From positions 1 through 51,786 of the IMG/VR virus record IMGVR_UViG_3300025012_000121: a stretch of DNA of 51,786 nucleotides. One strand, 5' to 3'. The position numbers and the translations under genes are program-made. Source of the stretch: a virus. The notes under the pieces are model-generated. The model was not told the origin of the DNA, searched no databases, and saw only the letters and a program-made list of their open reading frames with translations. Each line of letters begins with the position of its first letter. The stretch's first letter is position 1. Below are positions 22,683-31,332 of this stretch, piece after piece.

Positions 22683-24464
22683 TTGAAGAAAGCATTAAGT
22701 AAATATGGAAAATTAGTAGATATTATAGAATCTACTAAAGAAGAAACATACATATGTCCAGTATGTAAAGAAGAATTAATAAGAAACTTTGGTATTAGTA
22801 GACAATATTTTTCTCATCCTAATGGGAGTGAAGATTGTGAATTAAAATTTAATTTAATGTTAAAGAATAATGAAAAAATATTATCATCTAATGAAATAGA
22901 TATTCTAAATAGAGAATATTATAATAAAACATTTGATGATGTACATATTGAATTATCAGATTACATGTCTGAGGAAGGTTATTATTTAACTCAGGAACAG
23001 AAAGATATTATATTTGCAAAAGAGGATAGGATAAAGATTGCAGCTTTAAGTGGTTCGTCGAAAAGTACGACTCTTTATTATTACGCTAAAACACGCCCCT
23101 TTAAAAAAATTCTCTACGTAGTATATAATAAAAGTATGCGTGAGGAAGCCGATAGATTATATTCTAAACTAAATAATGTTACTGTGAAAACTCAACATGG
23201 ATTTGCCTATGGCATAGTAGGAAAATTTTACAAAAATAAATTAACATTCAATTATGGAGTTGTAGATATTATTAAGGATTTAAAACTTGATTGGAATAAA
23301 GATATGGAATTAGCAGTTAAAATAGATGCAATGATGAAAAAATATATGTTATCTGATAAAATTGAATTTGAAGAGATTGAATTATTTAAAGATGAAGATG
23401 GCAATACAACAAAACAAAGAGATTTGATTATACATAAATGTAAAAAATTATGGGAATTAAAAAAGGATTATAAAAATTCAGTCAAGGTGGAACATGATTT
23501 TTATTTAAAACTCTTCCATCTTAGCAAAATGGATTTATCTAACAAATTTGACATAATTATGGTAGATGAATGTCAAGATTTGTCGAAATTATTACTTGAT
23601 ATACTTAAATCATCTAATGTTAAAGGTATAGTAATTTGTGGTGATGTTTACCAAAGTTTATACAAGTGGAGAGATTCAACTAATATACTACCTTTATTTG
23701 AAGGTAAAGAATACAAATTAACCACTTCTTTTAGAGTAAGTCAGAATATTGCTAATATTGCTAATCTTATAATTAAAGATATTTATAAAATTGATATTAA
23801 TATGAAGGGATTTAATGACAAACAAAAAATTGTGGATAATATTGATAAATCTAAACCTTATGTTTGTTTATGTAGAACTAATGCATTTATATTAGGTGAA
23901 GCAATTGAAGTTATTAGTGCTAATAAAAATGCTAAACTCTATTTTGAATCTGGTTTTTCTAGTTATAATTTTTCAGTTTTGAAAGATGCCTACTGGTTCT
24001 ATAAAGGTCACAAAGTTAATAATCCTTTATTTAATAAATTTGAAGATTATAATAAGATGATAAAATATGCTGATCGTGTAGGAGATATAGAGATTATTGC
24101 TATTAATAGAATGATTGAAAAGTATGGTAGTTTAATTCCTGATATTATAGATAGAATAAAAAATAATACAACTAATGATACAAATAAAGCAAATGTTTTA
24201 TTTAGTACCATACATAAATCTAAAGGAAAATCAATAACACTACCAATTTATATTTCTGATGATATATTTGATCTTCCTACTGTTTTTAGAAAGGAATATA
24301 TAAATAAAGGTGATGACATTGATTTTAAAATAGAAGATTTTTACGAAGAGGCAAATATTATATATGTTGGAATTACAAGGTCAAATTTTAGAATTTGTTT
24401 TAGCGAGAAACTTAAAGAATATTTAATTATGAGATATAAATTTTTTAAGAACAATAAAATATAA
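22683..24464 (+). CDS. UvrD/PcrA-like superfamily 1 helicase with N-terminal zinc motif
   Basis: 593 aa from TTG with GGAG 10 nt upstream. A zinc-binding motif CPVC...H...C at about 25-52 resembles the CoiA/competence-type finger. Helicase motifs follow in order: LTQEQKDII (Q motif, about 102-110), Walker A region AALSGSSKSTT (about 120-130), IIMVDECQDL (II), CGDVYQSLYKWR (III), LTTSFRVSQNIANIAN (IV), STIHKSKGKS (V) and IIYVGITRS (VI). The Gly before the Walker A Lys is Ser here, which is unusual. Probably unwinds DNA in replication or recombination. Upstream of the endonuclease and methylase genes on one transcript. Confidence 0.88.
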   Translation: MKKALSKYGKLVDIIESTKEETYICPVCKEELIRNFGISRQYFSHPNGSEDCELKFNLMLKNNEKILSSNEIDILNREYYNKTFDDVHIELSDYMSEEGYYLTQEQKDIIFAKEDRIKIAALSGSSKSTTLYYYAKTRPFKKILYVVYNKSMREEADRLYSKLNNVTVKTQHGFAYGIVGKFYKNKLTFNYGVVDIIKDLKLDWNKDMELAVKIDAMMKKYMLSDKIEFEEIELFKDEDGNTTKQRDLIIHKCKKLWELKKDYKNSVKVEHDFYLKLFHLSKMDLSNKFDIIMVDECQDLSKLLLDILKSSNVKGIVICGDVYQSLYKWRDSTNILPLFEGKEYKLTTSFRVSQNIANIANLIIKDIYKIDINMKGFNDKQKIVDNIDKSKPYVCLCRTNAFILGEAIEVISANKNAKLYFESGFSSYNFSVLKDAYWFYKGHKVNNPLFNKFEDYNKMIKYADRVGDIEIIAINRMIEKYGSLIPDIIDRIKNNTTNDTNKANVLFSTIHKSKGKSITLPIYISDDIFDLPTVFRKEYINKGDDIDFKIEDFYEEANIIYVGITRSNFRICFSEKLKEYLIMRYKFFKNNKI

Positions 24465-24484
24465 TAATAAGAAGGAGGAATTAT

Positions 24485-25876
24485 ATGAGAAAAGTTTTCT
24501 TAGATGATTTACCTAAGAAATATGGTAAAGGTATGTATATTAATAAATTATGTTATGATTGGAAGAATAGTGTAGGGTACAAATTAAAATTTATTTATGA
24601 TAATATTGAAGACGAATTAGAAATTGTTAATTATTATAAAATAAAATATCAAAATTATTTAGATATTAAATATAATGATAGAACAGTAAGTATAACTACT
24701 AATGTTTTTATTAATTGTGGATTGGGTAATTTATTAAATAAACATATTCAAGATTATAAATATAATATTGGCGATATTATAGAAAACAAATTTAGTAAAA
24801 TAGAAATAATAGAACAAATTAGAATTCCTCGTAAAATAGATATGCAAAAAGGTTATAAATATAAGTGTTTAAAATGCGGAAACGAAGATCAAATAAGTGA
24901 AAGTAAATTAGATGGTAAACGAGGTTGTAATGTTTGTTGTTTTCCCTCAAAGAAAGTTTTAAAAGGTTATAACGATCTTTGGACTACTCATCCACATATT
25001 GCAAAATTATTAAAGGATAAAGAATTAGGATATAAAATAAGTCAAGGAAAGCATAATTATGAATTATTTGTTTGTCCTAATTGTAGATATGAAAAATTAT
25101 ATCTTCCTTATAACATAATTAGATTTGGCTTTAGTTGTCCAAAATGCGGAGATGGAATTTCTTTTGCTAATAAAGTAGGATTTAATTTATTAGAGCAATT
25201 AGGAATTGACTTTATACCTGAACATAATTTTTATAATTATAGATTAGATTTTTATTTTGAATTAAATAATAAAAAGTATAATTTTGAAATGGATGGCGGT
25301 ATAGGTCACGGGAATAAAAATACACTAATTAATAAAACAGCAGAAGAATCTAAAGAAGATGATAAACAAAGAGATATATTTATAAATCAGCATAATATAG
25401 AAGTAATAAGAATTGATTGTTTAAAAAGTGAATTAGAATATATAAAAACCAATATATTAAATAGTCAATTAAATAATTTGTTTGATTTATCCATAATAGA
25501 CTGGAATAAATGTGAAGAATTTACTAATAAGAGTTTAGTAAAAATCGCATGTGATTATTGGAATAATGGTATCAAAAGTACAAAAGGAATAGCAAAATTA
25601 ATGAAATTATGTCATGCTACTATTGTTTCATATTTAAACAAAGGTGTTAAATCAGGATTCTGTGATTATAATAAAGGTAAAAGAAAAGTTATTCAATTAT
25701 TACTTGAAAATAAATTTATAAAAGAATGGGAAAGTATTACAAAGGCAGAAAAAGAGTTAAATATAAGAGGTATATCATTATGTTGTAGTGGCAAAGCTAA
25801 AACAGCAGGTAAATTCAAATGGATGTATAAAGAAGATTACGAAGAAATGTTATTAGAATTAGAACAAATACGATAA
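24485..25876 (+). CDS. Vsr/EDxHD-type homing endonuclease with NUMOD1 repeat
   Basis: 463 aa, GGAGGA before the ATG. Two zinc-ribbon-like CxxC clusters (CLKCGN...CNVC about 135-155; CPNC...CPKC about 199-220). Then a PD-(D/E)XK-like core of the Vsr/I-Bth0305I type: YRLDFYFELN, FEMDGGIGHGNKNT, RDIFINQHNIEVIRIDC (about 255-315). The last 60 residues form a NUMOD1-like DNA-binding module (IQLLLENKFIKEWESITKAE...GKFKWMYKEDY). Closely related to the gene at 45547. Free-standing between helicase and methylase. Cleaves DNA to promote its own spread. Confidence 0.82.
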   Translation: MRKVFLDDLPKKYGKGMYINKLCYDWKNSVGYKLKFIYDNIEDELEIVNYYKIKYQNYLDIKYNDRTVSITTNVFINCGLGNLLNKHIQDYKYNIGDIIENKFSKIEIIEQIRIPRKIDMQKGYKYKCLKCGNEDQISESKLDGKRGCNVCCFPSKKVLKGYNDLWTTHPHIAKLLKDKELGYKISQGKHNYELFVCPNCRYEKLYLPYNIIRFGFSCPKCGDGISFANKVGFNLLEQLGIDFIPEHNFYNYRLDFYFELNNKKYNFEMDGGIGHGNKNTLINKTAEESKEDDKQRDIFINQHNIEVIRIDCLKSELEYIKTNILNSQLNNLFDLSIIDWNKCEEFTNKSLVKIACDYWNNGIKSTKGIAKLMKLCHATIVSYLNKGVKSGFCDYNKGKRKVIQLLLENKFIKEWESITKAEKELNIRGISLCCSGKAKTAGKFKWMYKEDYEEMLLELEQIR

Positions 25877-25963
25877 AATATAAATATAAATTTTTTACAT
25901 ATACATATTTTTTGTTAATTCATATAATAAATAAACCAAAATATAAAAAGGAGGACTCCCCTA

Positions 25964-27946
25964 TTGCTACAACTAAATAAAATCTATAATCAAGACTGTA
26001 AAGAAGGTATGAAGTTACTACCAGATAATTCTATATCATCAATTGTCACCGACCCACCTTACGGATTATCTAAAGAGCCAAATATAGTAGAGGTTTTAAC
26101 TAACTGGTTAAACAATGAAGAATACATACATAATTCAAAAGGATTTATGAATGTCGCATGGGATTCATTTGTTCCCAATCCTTCTATATGGAAAGAAGCA
26201 TATAGAGTATTAAAACCAGGAGGATACTTATTATGCTTTGCTGGAACACGTACATATGATTTAATGTGTATAAGTTTAAGATTAGCAGTATTTGAAATTA
26301 GAGATCAAATTGACTGGATCTATTCGACTGGTTTTCCCAAATCAATGAATATCTCAAAAGAAATGGAAAAAAGAAGATGTAAAGTTAATATAGGTGAATG
26401 GATTTTAAAAAGAATGGAATTATTAAATTTAGATAAAAAAGATGTTGCAAAACATTGTAATGTAACACCTAGACAAATAGATCATTGGATTGGTATTAAT
26501 ACTCCTTGTCCTCAAAATCCCAATGAAAAAAGATATTTATTGTTAGAAGAAATATTGCAGGACAAACCATATTTTAGAGAACAATTTATTAGCAAAAAAG
26601 GTAAAAAGATTGGTGAAATTGTGCATCAAAGAAGTGGTGGAAATGATTTTGCTAAAATTGTTGGTTCACAATCAAATTCAAAAACAGAAGAATTATTTGA
26701 TTTAGCAACAGAAGAAGCAAAGCAATGGTCTGGATACGGTACATCCCTTAAACCAGCACACGAACCAATTATAGTAGCAAGAAAACCTCTAAGTGAAAAA
26801 ACTATAGTAGATAATGTTCTAAAATGGAACACTGGTGGAATTAATATTGATGATTGTAGGGTTGAATATCAATCAGAAGAAGATTTAAAAATTGTTAAAG
26901 CAAAATGTAACTTTACTGAGAATTCTAAATCAATAGGATTTGGTACATCAGATACTTTATATGGTACAGGTAGTACACCATTAAACCAAGCAAGAGAATG
27001 TGTTAATAATGAAGGTAGATTCCCTGCAAATATAATTATGGACGAAGAAGCAGGGAAAATATTAGATTTGCAAAGTGGTATTACTAAAAGTGGAAAAGTA
27101 AAAGAAAATAAAGATGCTTATAAAGGAGAATCTAATACGGGATTTTTAAGAGGTAAATCAACATTACAAAATCAACATGGTGATACAGGTGGAGCAAGTA
27201 GATATTTTTTAAATATATTATATTGTGAGGATGATTATATATGTGGGAATATTATAGAAAATCTGAAGGTCGTTGGTACATTAAATGGCGTAATCCAGGA
27301 GATAGAAAAATTTATTCAAAACGTAGAGCAAGATATATATGGGAACAAAACTATGGAGAAATTCCTGTTGGATTTGAAGTGCATCATATTAATAGTGACA
27401 AATCTGACGATAGAATTGAAAATTTGGAATTATTATCAAAATATAAACATAATAAATTACATGGAGATGCAAGAAAAGATCATAAAATTATTGATGGAAT
27501 TGAATATAGAAAATGTCAACACTGTGGAGAATATAAAAATATTAATGAATTTTATAAAAGAAATGAATGTTATCAAGGATATTGTAAAAATTGTTCAAGA
27601 GAAAAATTACGAGAATGGAGATATATCAACAAAGAATCTAATAATAAATATCACAGAGAATATCAAAGAGAAAAAAGGAAATTATATTAATTTTATGTAT
27701 TGTGCTAAAGCAAGTAAAAAGGAACGTGGTGAAGGAAATAATCATCCATGCGTCAAACCATTATCATTAATTAAATATTTAGTCACATTAGTTACTCCAC
27801 CTAATGGTATATGCTTAGACCCATTTGAAGGTTCAGGTACAACATTTCTTGCTTGTCGAGAATCGGGTTTTGATCATATAGGATTTGAAATGAATAAGGA
27901 TTATTGTGATATTGCAGAGAAAAGATTGAATAATAAAAATACATAA
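25964..27946 (+). CDS. DNA methyltransferase (DPPY type) carrying an inserted segment
   Basis: 660 aa from TTG, with GGAGG 9 nt upstream. Target-recognition/catalytic motif TDPPYG (about 39-44), LKPGGYLLCFAG, and an HTH-like insertion (KKDVAKHCNVTPRQIDHW). The C-terminal SAM-binding motif is GICLDPFEGSGTTFLACRES with FEMNKDYCDIAEKRL. An N6-adenine or N4-cytosine methylase of the beta-type order. Between GGASRYFLNILYC and FMYCAKASKKERG is a 477-nt insertion (27228-27704) that keeps the frame open for 159 codons of non-protein-like sequence and contains an HNH gene in another frame. Without it the protein would be 501 aa. Whether the 660-aa form is active is unknown. Confidence 0.88.
   Translation: MLQLNKIYNQDCKEGMKLLPDNSISSIVTDPPYGLSKEPNIVEVLTNWLNNEEYIHNSKGFMNVAWDSFVPNPSIWKEAYRVLKPGGYLLCFAGTRTYDLMCISLRLAVFEIRDQIDWIYSTGFPKSMNISKEMEKRRCKVNIGEWILKRMELLNLDKKDVAKHCNVTPRQIDHWIGINTPCPQNPNEKRYLLLEEILQDKPYFREQFISKKGKKIGEIVHQRSGGNDFAKIVGSQSNSKTEELFDLATEEAKQWSGYGTSLKPAHEPIIVARKPLSEKTIVDNVLKWNTGGINIDDCRVEYQSEEDLKIVKAKCNFTENSKSIGFGTSDTLYGTGSTPLNQARECVNNEGRFPANIIMDEEAGKILDLQSGITKSGKVKENKDAYKGESNTGFLRGKSTLQNQHGDTGGASRYFLNILYCEDDYICGNIIENLKVVGTLNGVIQEIEKFIQNVEQDIYGNKTMEKFLLDLKCIILIVTNLTIELKIWNYYQNINIINYMEMQEKIIKLLMELNIENVNTVENIKILMNFIKEMNVIKDIVKIVQEKNYENGDISTKNLIINITENIKEKKGNYINFMYCAKASKKERGEGNNHPCVKPLSLIKYLVTLVTPPNGICLDPFEGSGTTFLACRESGFDHIGFEMNKDYCDIAEKRLNNKNT
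27228..27704 (+). mobile_element. 477-nt HNH insertion in the methyltransferase gene
   Basis: Bounded by TATTGTG at 27221-27227 and again at 27698-27704, with similar sequence around each copy. It contains an HNH gene with 13 nt before it and 14 nt after. Length is an exact multiple of 3. Confidence 0.7.
27241..27690 (+). CDS. HNH homing endonuclease nested in the methyltransferase
   Basis: 149 aa in a different frame from the methylase, ATG with AGGA upstream. Starts MWEYYRKSEGRWYIKW. HNH motif EVHHINSDKSDDRIENLELL followed by KHNKLHG (about 45-75), then a Cys-rich finger CQHCGEYKNINEFYKRN...CKNC (about 92-120). Complete and in frame. It is expressed by internal initiation from the methylase message. 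Confidence 0.85.
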   Translation: MWEYYRKSEGRWYIKWRNPGDRKIYSKRRARYIWEQNYGEIPVGFEVHHINSDKSDDRIENLELLSKYKHNKLHGDARKDHKIIDGIEYRKCQHCGEYKNINEFYKRNECYQGYCKNCSREKLREWRYINKESNNKYHREYQREKRKLY

Positions 27947-27983
27947 TAATTTAAAAATATTTAACATAATATAAAAATAATTA

Positions 27984-28013
27984 TTGACTTCTACCCTACT
28001 CTCATGCTATAAT
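27984..28013 (+). promoter_or_regulatory. Promoter TTGACT-18-TATAAT with extended -10
   Basis: TTGACT (27984-27989), 18 nt, TGCTATAAT. Upstream of a run of small genes. Confidence 0.7.
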
Positions 28014-28096
28014 ACAATTAATCAATAAACAAATACATAAACAAAAATCTTAAAAGTAATACAAATCTTATAAGAAAGGAGGTGAAAAATCCCCAT

Positions 28097-28273
28097 ATGG
28101 GTAAATATGAATATAAAGTTGAGTTTGAAACTAATAATTCAAATCTAAATAATTCAAATGAAATAATTCCTATTATTCTTAATAAAATAACAGATATAAT
28201 AAGATCAGAATTATTACAATATGTAAATAATCCTATGGTTACTTTTACAATATTAGAAAATGATGAAGAATAA
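28097..28273 (+). CDS. Small hypothetical protein, 58 aa
   Basis: Start at ATG 28097 (MGKYEYKVEFETNNSN). An in-frame GTG at 28082 overlaps the Shine-Dalgarno AAGGAGGTG itself, so is unlikely; the ATG sits 14 nt after GGAGG, longer than usual. Ends PMVTFTILENDEE. Acidic at the C-terminus. Family not recognised. Confidence 0.65.
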   Translation: MGKYEYKVEFETNNSNLNNSNEIIPIILNKITDIIRSELLQYVNNPMVTFTILENDEE

Positions 28274-28327
28274 AAGTTTAATTTAATTTAAACTTATATA
28301 AAATCTATAAGAAAGGAGGTCTACCCT

Positions 28328-28714
28328 ATCCAGAAATACTTAGGAATTTACAACATCTTTACAGAAAATTACTATAATACAAATGAAACAATAATAGACA
28401 AAATGACAAATGAAAAGAATCAATATCTTCAAGGAAATTCAGGTACATATATATACAGATACTCTAAAGACACACTGGCAATATATTTTCCTAGTAATCA
28501 AACCATCAATAAATTAGATGAACAAAATATTGAATATACTATCTTAGCACAAGGCGATACAGAATCTATTTTATTAGTAAATGAAAAATACATAGATAAA
28601 TTGGATTTAGCACTTAAATTTAAAGTAAAAGGACGTTTAGAACAATTAAAAGAATTTAAACGTCAACAAAAATTAGAGAAAAAGTTAGAAAAGGAAAGTA
28701 AGAAAATAGTATAA
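28328..28714 (+). CDS. Hypothetical protein, probable AUC start
   Basis: 128 aa if translation begins at ATC 28328, exactly 8 nt after GGAGG (28315-28319). The reading frame from there (QKYLGIYNIFTENYYNTNET) is protein-like and open. The first in-frame ATG is 28403, with no Shine-Dalgarno. No ATG, GTG or TTG occurs in this frame between the upstream stop (28289) and 28403. The C-terminus is a charged Lys/Glu helix (LEQLKEFKRQQKLEKKLEKE). Function unknown. Confidence 0.65.
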   Translation: MQKYLGIYNIFTENYYNTNETIIDKMTNEKNQYLQGNSGTYIYRYSKDTLAIYFPSNQTINKLDEQNIEYTILAQGDTESILLVNEKYIDKLDLALKFKVKGRLEQLKEFKRQQKLEKKLEKESKKIV

Positions 28715-29179
28715 TAAATTAGTATTATTATTTTTTAATTTTTGTTAGAAATTTTCATATTGATCTAAATTCAATTAATTTTAAAACTGCGATAAACCCT
28801 TATAAATCAGTAGTTTGTGGTAATATGCTATAAAGTCAATAATATTAATGTTTTGTAGCACTTTTAGGAATAATTGTGATTTAAAATTGAATTTCAGAGG
28901 TCATATTCAAGAGTTGTGTAAATTTTTATATAGTTATGGGCATAGATTTTTAAAGAGCAAATTTGAGTGATAATTTTGCGTTTTAATTAAATTTTATATG
29001 AGAAATTTAATTACAAGAAATAGAAATTATATAGTAATGCAAAGTAGACCAACAAGATTATATTGGAATTTATTTAGGTTAGTGAATAATATAAATAGTA
29101 TTAGATAGTTAATTGAACAATAAAATATAATATATTAATAAAATAAATTAATAAATAATAAAAAGGAAGGTAAATATAT
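28715..29179. other. Intergenic, no gene
   Basis: 465 nt with stops in all frames. Near 28786 a short inverted repeat AAACTG...CAGTAGTTT can form a hairpin; otherwise nothing recognised. The end carries AAGGAAGG before the next ATG. Confidence 0.5.
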
Positions 29180-29563
29180 ATGAATAAAATAAATAATAAT
29201 AAATTAAATAAAACTTTTACATATTCAGGAAAACTTACATATTCAGATCGTGGTGACTACATCCTCTCTTCCCCTACCCAAACAACAAATATATCTACAA
29301 TTCTAAAGAAAATAGATTGTTGGTATAGCAATCATATAGATATTAAGATTTTAAAAGGTTGTAAGATACTATATGATGAGCAGGATGGAAGATTGCTTAA
29401 AAAATTAGATAAGTATGGTTTAGATAGTTATCATGTAAATGGATTAGATTTAGAAGAAGTGCTTTTTAATTCGGTAGGATTAGATATTGATATAGAAATC
29501 AGTAGTAGTGCATTAGAGGAAATTGCAGGGTTAGGGGTAGATATTATAGATGGGACAAAATAA
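29180..29563 (+). CDS. Hypothetical protein, 127 aa
   Basis: Begins MNKINNNKLNKTFTYSGKLT with AAGGAAGG upstream. Contains DRGDYILSSPTQTTNI and an acidic C-terminal region rich in Leu/Ile/Asp. No motif recognised. Its end overlaps the next gene by 14 nt if that gene starts at 29550. Confidence 0.65.
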   Translation: MNKINNNKLNKTFTYSGKLTYSDRGDYILSSPTQTTNISTILKKIDCWYSNHIDIKILKGCKILYDEQDGRLLKKLDKYGLDSYHVNGLDLEEVLFNSVGLDIDIEISSSALEEIAGLGVDIIDGTK

Positions 29564-29750
29564 TATAAATGAAAGGAGTATGGATAACAAGAATAATATT
29601 ATATATTGTTCTAATTGTTTGAGGGAATTGGATAGTAAGGATAAAGACGTTGTGAAAGATGTAGATAATAATATTTTCTGTGATAAATGGTGCAAAGGGG
29701 AATTTTTAAGAGAGAATTATAAGTTGATTCTAGAAATTATAGGATATTAA
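29550..29750 (+). CDS. Small zinc-finger protein, about 66 aa
   Basis: CxxC pair in IIYCSNCLRELDSKD and a CxxxC pair in NNIFCDKWCKGEF make a probable single zinc ribbon. Start uncertain: ATG 29550 overlaps the previous stop with only a weak G-rich site; ATG 29580 has GGAG just 1 nt before it, too close. Ends LILEIIGY. Confidence 0.6.
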   Translation: MGQNNINERSMDNKNNIIYCSNCLRELDSKDKDVVKDVDNNIFCDKWCKGEFLRENYKLILEIIGY

Positions 29751-29804
29751 GTAGTATTTACATATAAATTTAAATTAATAAATATAAATAAAGGAGATTA
29801 TATT

Positions 29805-30239
29805 ATGAGTGATAACAGAGAGTTAATTTGGGTAACTAAAGGTCAAGCAGAAATGTTTAAAGAATTAAATTCAGAAGTCAGTCAGAATAATTTTGTTGAT
29901 AAGTTAATTAAGGAAAGAAAATTAGATATTCAAAATAGTATTGAAAATTTAGATGATGATTTATTAAGATTGAAATCATTTGGTTTAACTTATAAAACTG
30001 AACTTAAAAAAGTTTATGATGAGAAGATTTATGAATTGAAAAATAAGATTACACAATTAAAACCTGAATTAGAGAAAGCTACAAGTCAGGTTAAAGAAGT
30101 TAGTAATGCTTTAAGTGGTATATCGACATATTCTATTGAGAGATTGATTGATGTTGTGTATAAAGTTAATAATATGAGTGAGAAAGATAAAAAGTTAATG
30201 ATGGATTTGATTAGTTTAACGACAGATAAAACACTATAA
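29805..30239 (+). CDS. Coiled-coil protein, 144 aa
   Basis: AAGGAG before the ATG. Starts MSDNRELIWVTKGQAEMFKE. Residues about 40-110 are heptad-like (NSIENLDDDLLRLKS; KKVYDEKIYELKNKITQLK). No catalytic motif. Probably structural or a protein partner; family not recognised. Confidence 0.65.
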   Translation: MSDNRELIWVTKGQAEMFKELNSEVSQNNFVDKLIKERKLDIQNSIENLDDDLLRLKSFGLTYKTELKKVYDEKIYELKNKITQLKPELEKATSQVKEVSNALSGISTYSIERLIDVVYKVNNMSEKDKKLMMDLISLTTDKTL

Positions 30240-30274
30240 AAATATAATATAAATAATAAAGGAGAAATGATATT

Positions 30275-30715
30275 ATGAAAATTAGTAAAAATTTCATTGT
30301 ATCTGAATATGATTTAGATGAAATTGAAGCAATTATGGAAGAAAAATTACATAAATTTGTAGTAGAAACTTTTGGTGAAGAAAATTATAAAAATATAAAA
30401 GTTAAAGCAGAATACATAGAATACATGGATGATAATATGAGATGTTTTAAAGATGAATTTAGATGTGAATTATGGTTAGAAGTTATTTTCTCGCAATATA
30501 ATTATTTAATTAAAGGTCATGGAGTTAGAAATGAGAGTATTAGTATGATGTTGGAATATAATGGTAGCAAACCATTTTATATTGACGGCAAGTTTGAGAG
30601 TAGAAATGTTTTTGAATGGATACAAGGTGGAATTATACAGAAGTGTGAAAGTATATATGGGATAGATAAGGAAGATATTTATGAGAAGTTTAATGATTAT
30701 ATGATGGATTGTTAG
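30275..30715 (+). CDS. Hypothetical protein, 146 aa
   Basis: AAGGAG before the ATG. MKISKNFIVSEYDLDEIEAI with alternating strands and helices; YLIKGHGVRNESI and FEWIQGGIIQKCESIYG. No metal or nucleotide motif. Family not recognised. Confidence 0.65.
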   Translation: MKISKNFIVSEYDLDEIEAIMEEKLHKFVVETFGEENYKNIKVKAEYIEYMDDNMRCFKDEFRCELWLEVIFSQYNYLIKGHGVRNESISMMLEYNGSKPFYIDGKFESRNVFEWIQGGIIQKCESIYGIDKEDIYEKFNDYMMDC

Positions 30716-30818
30716 TTAATTAGGTAAGTTATTACTGATAATTAGGGATTAGTATAAGAATATTTAATTCTTATACTAATCAAAATAAAATAATATTTAT
30801 AAAAGGAGAATGATAATT

Positions 30819-31298
30819 ATGAAAGTAAAAGAATTATTTGAAACACTTAAAGGTAAAGAAGATTATGATATTAATATTAATTATAATCTTTATGATGATT
30901 TTGAATTAGAAACTAATGATGAACTAAAAGAAGTAAATATTATATTAATTGATGAAGATGAAAATTATGAAGATGACGATAATGAATACGAAGAAGATCA
31001 AATAGAAGATTATTTATATAATTTTAACGAAGATGATTTAATCGAATTAGTAAATAAATTAGATATTGAACATGACACTTCTGATAATTTATCAAAAAAT
31101 GATTTAATATCTAAAATAATTAATTCTGAAGATGAAGATATTATAAAAGATACTTGTGAAGATTTATTTAATTATAGTTATGATGATTTTATAATTGACA
31201 ATAATTGGAGACATAGCAATTATGAATCAAAAGATATTAATGATTGGGATGTAGATGATCATTTAGCTGCTTGGTATGACCATATGATGGAAAAATAA
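30819..31298 (+). CDS. Very acidic protein with SAP-like segment
   Basis: 159 aa from ATG 30819; the ATG at 30810 is only 1 nt after GGAG. Strongly acidic (LIDEDENYEDDDNEYEEDQI). Residues about 67-100 (FNEDDLIELVNKLDIEHD, then SKNDLISKI) fit a SAP-type helix-loop-helix DNA-binding motif. It may mimic nucleic acid or bind a DNA-binding protein. Function unknown. Confidence 0.6.
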   Translation: MKVKELFETLKGKEDYDININYNLYDDFELETNDELKEVNIILIDEDENYEDDDNEYEEDQIEDYLYNFNEDDLIELVNKLDIEHDTSDNLSKNDLISKIINSEDEDIIKDTCEDLFNYSYDDFIIDNNWRHSNYESKDINDWDVDDHLAAWYDHMMEK

Positions 31299-31332
31299 AT
31301 AATAATGTAATTATTAAAGGAGGATTAATTTA

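Noticed and set aside
27241-27690. Intein interpretation of the methylase insertion
   Set aside because: The methylase-frame sequence lacks splicing blocks (N-terminal Cys/Ser, C-terminal HN-C/S), and the nuclease is in another frame.
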